Virus record (IMG/VR): IMGVR_UViG_3300005827_000047
Location: 64,001 to 85,121 of that record
Reading direction: 5' to 3' (one strand)
Source of the DNA: a virus
Length of the DNA stretch: 21,121 nucleotides
Numbering within the stretch: the first letter of the stretch is position 1; every line of letters begins with the position of its first letter. The notes beneath the pieces were generated by a model that saw only the letters and a list, made by a program, of their open reading frames with translations, did not search any database and was not told the origin of the DNA. Of the stretch, positions 18,465 through 21,121 are shown piece by piece. Position numbers and translations under genes: made by a program.

Positions 18465-18479
18465 TATAAACTTTATACA
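18463..18479. promoter_or_regulatory. Operator overlapping the RepL promoter and start codon
   Basis: TGTATAAA, one base, TTTATACA is a perfect 17-bp inverted repeat. It begins in the last two bases of the -7 element and ends at the first base of the RepL ATG. A protein bound here would block the promoter; RepL itself is the obvious candidate. Confidence 0.68.
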
Positions 18480-18901
18480 TGAGTACAACAATATTAACCC
18501 AAGAAACTGTAGATCTTCAAACAGGAGAGATCTTTACTAAAACAGTTTTTACTAAGAATGTAGAAACTAAAGAGCAATTCATCAGAACTTATACTGAAGA
18601 TGTATTACATCTATGTAGATGCTCTGGAGCAGAAACTAGAATAGTATTAGCTCTACTACCTTACGTAGAGTATAATACTAATCAATTCTTCTTGACTAAA
18701 TCAAGGAAAGAAGATATAGGTGTTATCACAAATACTACTATGAACACTATAAACTCTTCAATATCAAGACTTATGAAGAAAAATGTAGTAATCAAACTAA
18801 GCAGTAATACCTTTATGCTTAACCCTAAACTATTCTTCTACGGAACAGATGTAGAAAGAAATAAGATATTCTCACTTGCTATAAGCTATGTACTTAAGTA
18901 A
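18479..18901 (+). CDS. repL: RepL-like replication initiator (140 aa)
   Basis: A winged-helix protein of the RepL plasmid-replication family, which also occurs in crAss-like phages. After a polar N-terminus, a helix (AETRIVLALLPYVEY, about residues 51-65) is followed by a helix-turn-helix (RKEDIGVITNTTMNTINSSI, about 76-95) and then the wing (LMKKNVVIKLSSNTFMLNPK, about 98-117), ending LFFYGTD. The ending 'x-L-NP-x-x-F-x-x-G' is typical of RepL. It has its own Bacteroidota-type promoter, an operator at the start codon and iterons upstream, which is the layout of a plasmid-style autoregulated initiator. It is the only rightward gene between 1 and 20211. Confidence 0.83.
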   Translation: MSTTILTQETVDLQTGEIFTKTVFTKNVETKEQFIRTYTEDVLHLCRCSGAETRIVLALLPYVEYNTNQFFLTKSRKEDIGVITNTTMNTINSSISRLMKKNVVIKLSSNTFMLNPKLFFYGTDVERNKIFSLAISYVLK

Positions 18902-18904
18902 TAA

Positions 18905-19450
18905 TTACTCAGACAGCTTTAAGTAATATCCATTAGGTAGAAAGTAATAAGTTTTGGATAACTTGATAGTAACAGTACAACTCTTAATATCTACACTACC
19001 ATTACCTGTTATTTCTCCTTTAATATCAACTAGATTGTAATATCTGTATCCTCTTCTCCTAGTTACTTTAACCTTACTGATAGTTACTTTACCGGATATC
19101 TTACAAATAAATAAGGACTCTGATAAATAACCTCCATTATCCGGTATAGAGCTTATTAAAGAAGCATACTCAATCTCTAAAGCATTTAATTGTTTATCAT
19201 CTGTTCTAGCATGAACAGTATTAAGCTTTGGATTGTACTTCTTTATATTAAGCCTTTCTAAGATATCCAGATTCTTTCTAGGACATTTAAAATAAGAGTA
19301 ATGAGTGAATACCTTATCAACCTTATGTTGCTGTATTCTGGCAACAATATCTGTAGATTTACCTATGTAAACCAACTCTTTTTTGTTAAACAAAAAGTAT
19401 ATTCCAACAATAGGAGAAATACTTGTTCTTTTTAATTTATACGCATCCAT
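18905..19450 (-). CDS. GIY-YIG endonuclease (181 aa)
   Basis: The N-terminal domain has VGIYFLFNKKELVYIGKST (about residues 15-33), the GIY and YIG pair with the Lys-Ser that follows, then DIVARIQQHKVDKVF with the family's Arg, and LERLNIKKYNPKLN with a later motif including the Glu. It resembles free-standing phage GIY-YIG enzymes. The C-terminal part is beta-rich and basic (VTISKVKVTRRRGYRYYNL) and may bind DNA. The gene points toward RepL and ends 3 nt from its stop. A TACCTTTG -7 box lies at 19471-19464, only 14 nt before the ATG, with no good -33 element. It may be a homing-type selfish gene near the origin. Confidence 0.83.
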   Translation of the reverse strand: MDAYKLKRTSISPIVGIYFLFNKKELVYIGKSTDIVARIQQHKVDKVFTHYSYFKCPRKNLDILERLNIKKYNPKLNTVHARTDDKQLNALEIEYASLISSIPDNGGYLSESLFICKISGKVTISKVKVTRRRGYRYYNLVDIKGEITGNGSVDIKSCTVTIKLSKTYYFLPNGYYLKLSE

Positions 19451-19519
19451 AACTATTATTCTTCAAAGGTAAAAAGGAGCAAGTTTCCCAACTTAAACTC
19501 CTAATCAACTATCAATAAA

Positions 19520-19597
19520 CTACTTTCTATCATCGAATATCATCAATAAGAGATACCCAATTACAAATATTACCACTATCAAAGGTGTGTACTCCAT
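19520..19597 (-). CDS. Possible single-segment membrane microprotein (25 aa)
   Basis: A frame MEYTPLIVVIFVIGYLLLMI followed by FDDRK lies in the 208-nt gap between the GIY-YIG gene and 19659-20015. It is one membrane segment with an acidic/basic tail. It follows the terminator at 19614-19649 and has no clear promoter, so it may also be chance. Confidence 0.33.
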   Translation of the reverse strand: MEYTPLIVVIFVIGYLLLMIFDDRK

Positions 19598-19613
19598 AAG
19601 GTTAAGTATTAAA

Positions 19614-19649
19614 GTTAGCATTACCAGCTATTAAGCTAATAATGCTAAC
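19614..19649 (-). terminator. Terminator after 19659-20015
   Basis: Minus-strand GTTAGCATTA (19649-19640) pairs with TAATGCTAAC (19623-19614), 10 bp, with a small AGCT/AGCT stem inside the loop, followed by TTTAATACTT. Confidence 0.78.
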
Positions 19650-19658
19650 AAAACAAAC

Positions 19659-20015
19659 TTATTGCATAATTACATTTAGTTGCAAACCAAATGCACTTGC
19701 AGACTGTGCAAACTGAGCAGCAGAGTTATTACCTGCAAAACTCTTAAATTCATAAGATTGGGTTTGCCTTGTAACAGTATCTCCTTGCTTATACAAAGGG
19801 AATCCGTCTGCACCAAGTTTACTACTATCTTTAGTAGCAACAAAAGTATCACCAATCTCGTGAATAGTAATGTTAACTAAGATAGAAGCATCCATACTTC
19901 TATCACCATTAGCCCAAACTGTAACAGTAGAACCATTATGGTTGCATTCTATTGCAGTCTTACCAATCTTTTCAATAAAGGTAGCCTTAACTTTTGGAAG
20001 AGTTAGTACTTTCAT
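19659..20015 (-). CDS. Beta-rich hypothetical protein (118 aa)
   Basis: Not recognised. The N-terminal two thirds alternate hydrophobic and polar residues in strand-like blocks (MKVLTLPKVKATFIEKIGK; STVTVWANGD; ASILVNITIHEIGDTFVATK), compatible with an OB- or Ig-like barrel. The last third (FAGNNSAAQFAQSASAFGLQ) is small-residue rich and ends LQLNVIMQ. A single-stranded DNA-binding role is possible but not supported by a clear motif. I start at the ATG at 20015; the frame extends three codons to a TTG. It stands alone between a terminator and the divergent control region, so it has its own leftward promoter within 20016-20160. Confidence 0.72.
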   Translation of the reverse strand: MKVLTLPKVKATFIEKIGKTAIECNHNGSTVTVWANGDRSMDASILVNITIHEIGDTFVATKDSSKLGADGFPLYKQGDTVTRQTQSYEFKSFAGNNSAAQFAQSASAFGLQLNVIMQ

Positions 20016-20061
20016 AATTATCAATATTAGTTCAAAATTTAAGTTAGAGAGCTTACCTACC

Positions 20062-20112
20062 GGGGGAGTTTAGCTCAAGAGTAAGTGGGGGGTGATTGAT
20101 AATGGGTGGGTA
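20062..20112 (+). promoter_or_regulatory. G-tract cluster in the divergent control region
   Basis: Four G-tracts occur on the plus strand: GGGGG (20062-20066), GGGGGG (20087-20092), GGG (20104-20106) and GGG (20108-20110). They stand out in very AT-rich DNA. The last two lie in TGGGTGGGTA (20103-20112), whose reverse complement occurs at 18260-18269 in the RepL control region. A shared protein-binding site or a G-quadruplex is possible. Confidence 0.45.
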
Positions 20113-20162
20113 CTACCCTCTATTATATATACTACTTTAACTTTACTCTCTACTATCAAGTA

Positions 20163-20193
20163 TTTGCATATAACAAATTTTGTTATATCTTTG
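20163..20193 (+). promoter_or_regulatory. Bacteroidota-type promoter of the rightward operon, with spacer operator
   Basis: TTTG (20163-20166), 19 nt, then TATCTTTG (20186-20193) match the -33 and -7 elements exactly. The spacer holds a perfect inverted repeat, ATATAACAAA, T, TTTGTTATAT (20168-20188), which also covers part of the -7 box. A repressor bound there would shut the promoter. Transcription would start near 20200, ahead of the ATG at 20212. Confidence 0.83.
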
Positions 20194-20211
20194 CTTTTAA
20201 ATACTAAAGTA

Positions 20212-20565
20212 ATGGATTTAGTTATAGGAAATAAAGAAGAATCAAAAGTAAAGGAGAATCTGTTTAGGATCTTCTCTCTATATAAAAACTTATTCTTGGT
20301 TAACAAAGATATGAGTCAAGGAGAATTACTAGAGTCTATACTTAATATAATCAATGAAGATGAGCTTATAACTCCGTACATAGTAGCAACTACTCCTACT
20401 ATAAGAGAAGGAAATGATCAAAGGATAGTAGGATATCTTATCAGAAAAGGATCTGTAGTATATACTTTTGATAGTGAAAGTAAAAACATTGAAGGTCTAT
20501 TTGGAGACCTAGCTTTACAAGTAATAATAGAATACATAAAAAATAAAAATAATGACACAAACTAA
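20212..20565 (+). CDS. Hypothetical protein, first gene of the rightward operon (117 aa)
   Basis: Not recognised. The open frame reaches upstream to 20092, but the promoter at 20163-20193 would start RNA at about 20200, so the ATG at 20212 (MDLVIGNKEESKVKENLF) is the start. The protein is soluble, alpha/beta: helices at about residues 14-28 and 34-48, then TPYIVATTPTIREGNDQRIV and GYLIRKGSVVYTFDSESKN in strands, then a final helix (FGDLALQVIIEYIKNKN). It overlaps the GroES-like gene by 14 nt, so the two are coupled. Confidence 0.78.
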   Translation: MDLVIGNKEESKVKENLFRIFSLYKNLFLVNKDMSQGELLESILNIINEDELITPYIVATTPTIREGNDQRIVGYLIRKGSVVYTFDSESKNIEGLFGDLALQVIIEYIKNKNNDTN

Positions 20566-21037
20566 GACTAAAGAAAGAGAAGCTAAAGACAAGTTTAATC
20601 AACTAACTGATTACAATGAAGAAGTTCTTAACAAAATAAGAGATCACTTTACTCCTGTAGCAGATCATGTGATATTGCAACCAACAGTAATAAAAAAAAT
20701 AGGAACTATAGTTTTACCTGAAGATAGCTGGAAAGTAGCTCCTGTTGTTACTATACTTGCAGTAGGTCCAGATTGTAAAGTAGCTAAAGTAGGGCATAAA
20801 GCGTATTTAAATTTTCCAACTATAGGTTCTGGAGCAATGTATGAATTTGAAGTAGACGGAAAAAGATTTTTGAGCCTTATGGAAACACAGCTTATATGTA
20901 CTTTTCCAGAAACTATTGAAACTAAAGAAGAATTTACAATAGATAATCCCAGACTTAAAGGGGACAGCTCACTTGCTTTTCAGGAAGAAAAAGTTAGCAC
21001 TGATCTTATCTTACCTAAAAGTGGTATTATAATGTAA
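20552..21037 (+). CDS. GroES-like co-chaperonin (161 aa)
   Basis: Residues about 32-117 follow the GroES pattern: FTPVADHVILQPTVIKKIGT (GroES 'P..DRVLV.P......GGI'), IVLPEDSWKVAPVVTILAVG (the 'ILP.......G.V.AVGPG' block) and GPDCKVAKVGHKAYLN ('VKVGDKVLF'). The loop that contacts GroEL has ILP-like residues as IVLP. N- and C-terminal extensions (about 30 and 45 aa) are longer than in GroES, which is about 97 aa. Phages such as T4 (gp31) encode GroES replacements to fold their capsid protein with host GroEL, so this probably serves virion assembly. It overlaps the gene before it, and a new gene starts 22 nt after its stop. Confidence 0.83.
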   Translation: MTQTKTKEREAKDKFNQLTDYNEEVLNKIRDHFTPVADHVILQPTVIKKIGTIVLPEDSWKVAPVVTILAVGPDCKVAKVGHKAYLNFPTIGSGAMYEFEVDGKRFLSLMETQLICTFPETIETKEEFTIDNPRLKGDSSLAFQEEKVSTDLILPKSGIIM

Positions 21038-21059
21038 TTAAAATAAAGACTATAAAAAA

Positions 21060-21121
21060 ATGAATACAGAATCAGCACAACCAAAACCTAGAACAGCAGA
21101 AGAGCTATTAAACTCTTTTAA
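21060..21121 (+). CDS. Start of a gene cut by the right window edge
   Basis: An ATG at 21060 opens a frame MNTESAQPKPRTAEELLNSF that runs off the window. It lies 22 nt after the GroES-like stop and follows an A-rich stretch, the usual setting of starts in this genome. The N-terminus is polar, and no function can be read. Confidence 0.6.
   Translation, partial: MNTESAQPKPRTAEELLNSF

Noticed and set aside
18905-19450. Strong promoter at 19464-19471 for the GIY-YIG gene
   Set aside because: The TACCTTTG box fits, but there is no TTTG-like element at the right distance, so it is only noted under the gene.
19680-20073. Plus-strand frames at 19680-19880 and 19870-20073, and the minus frame 20070-20306
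   Set aside because: All are antisense to better supported genes or cross the promoter region; composition is unlike the real genes.
20092-20211. Longer N-terminus for the gene at 20212-20565
   Set aside because: The upstream 40 codons run through the G-tracts and the perfect promoter, so they lie before the likely RNA start.
1-21121. Stop-codon reassignment, as known in some crAss-like phages
   Set aside because: TAA, TAG and TGA all end well-supported genes (for example TAG at 10138, TGA in the ATGA overlaps), and no suppressor tRNA is visible.
1-21121. CRISPR array or insertion sequence
   Set aside because: The only regular direct repeats are the three iterons; no transposase and no flanking inverted repeats with duplications were seen.

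Overview
The window looks like part of a tailed-phage genome that infects a Bacteroidota host, most likely a crAss-like phage (Crassvirales). The sequence is very AT-rich, genes are short and tightly overlapped, and no start shows a clear Shine-Dalgarno motif. Two promoters match the Bacteroidota pattern (TTTG, 19 nt, TAnnTTTG). A family A DNA polymerase, a RepL-type initiator, a dNMP kinase, a radical SAM protein, a GroES-like protein and several phage-only small proteins are present. TAA, TAG and TGA all end genes, so I see no stop-codon reassignment. The assignment to Crassvirales is inference from gene content.

Layout. Positions 1-18178 form one long leftward block. From its downstream (left) end it holds: a run of tiny paralogous proteins with an Asn-Leu-Phe-Leu-Pro core (27-1181, 3683-4759, 6359-6502); a DNA polymerase split by a group I intron that carries an HNH endonuclease gene (1204-3670); a radical SAM gene and its neighbour (4740-6027); a dNMP kinase (6738-7280); three miniature aminoacyl-tRNA synthetases, His, Ala and Trp type (7398-9726); coiled-coil and unknown proteins (9738-12633); a run of small membrane proteins and lipoproteins (12637-14752); a tRNA-Arg(UCU) (14846-14917); more small or membrane proteins (14991-16518); about 870 nt with no gene but dense RNA secondary structure, ending in a terminator (about 16548-17420); and three small proteins (17437-18178).

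Positions 18179-18478 are a control region, probably a replication origin. It has three iterons spaced exactly 21 bp apart, two operators with a shared half-site, and a rightward promoter for RepL. To the right are a GIY-YIG nuclease and a beta-rich protein (both leftward). A divergent control region follows, with G-tracts and a Bacteroidota promoter whose spacer holds a 21-bp perfect palindrome. It drives a rightward operon (unknown protein, GroES-like protein, next gene cut by the window edge).

How it fits together. The leftward block looks like replication, nucleotide supply, translation support (tRNA-Arg, mini-synthetases) and host-takeover functions, and the rightward block starts at the right edge. 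Leftward genes are separated by terminator-like hairpins. At five of these gaps the hairpin loop is complementary to a sequence a short distance upstream, and in two clear cases that partner is itself a hairpin loop (kissing loops). The most interesting items are the NLFLP small-protein family, the three mini-synthetases, the large structured RNA and the loop-paired terminators.
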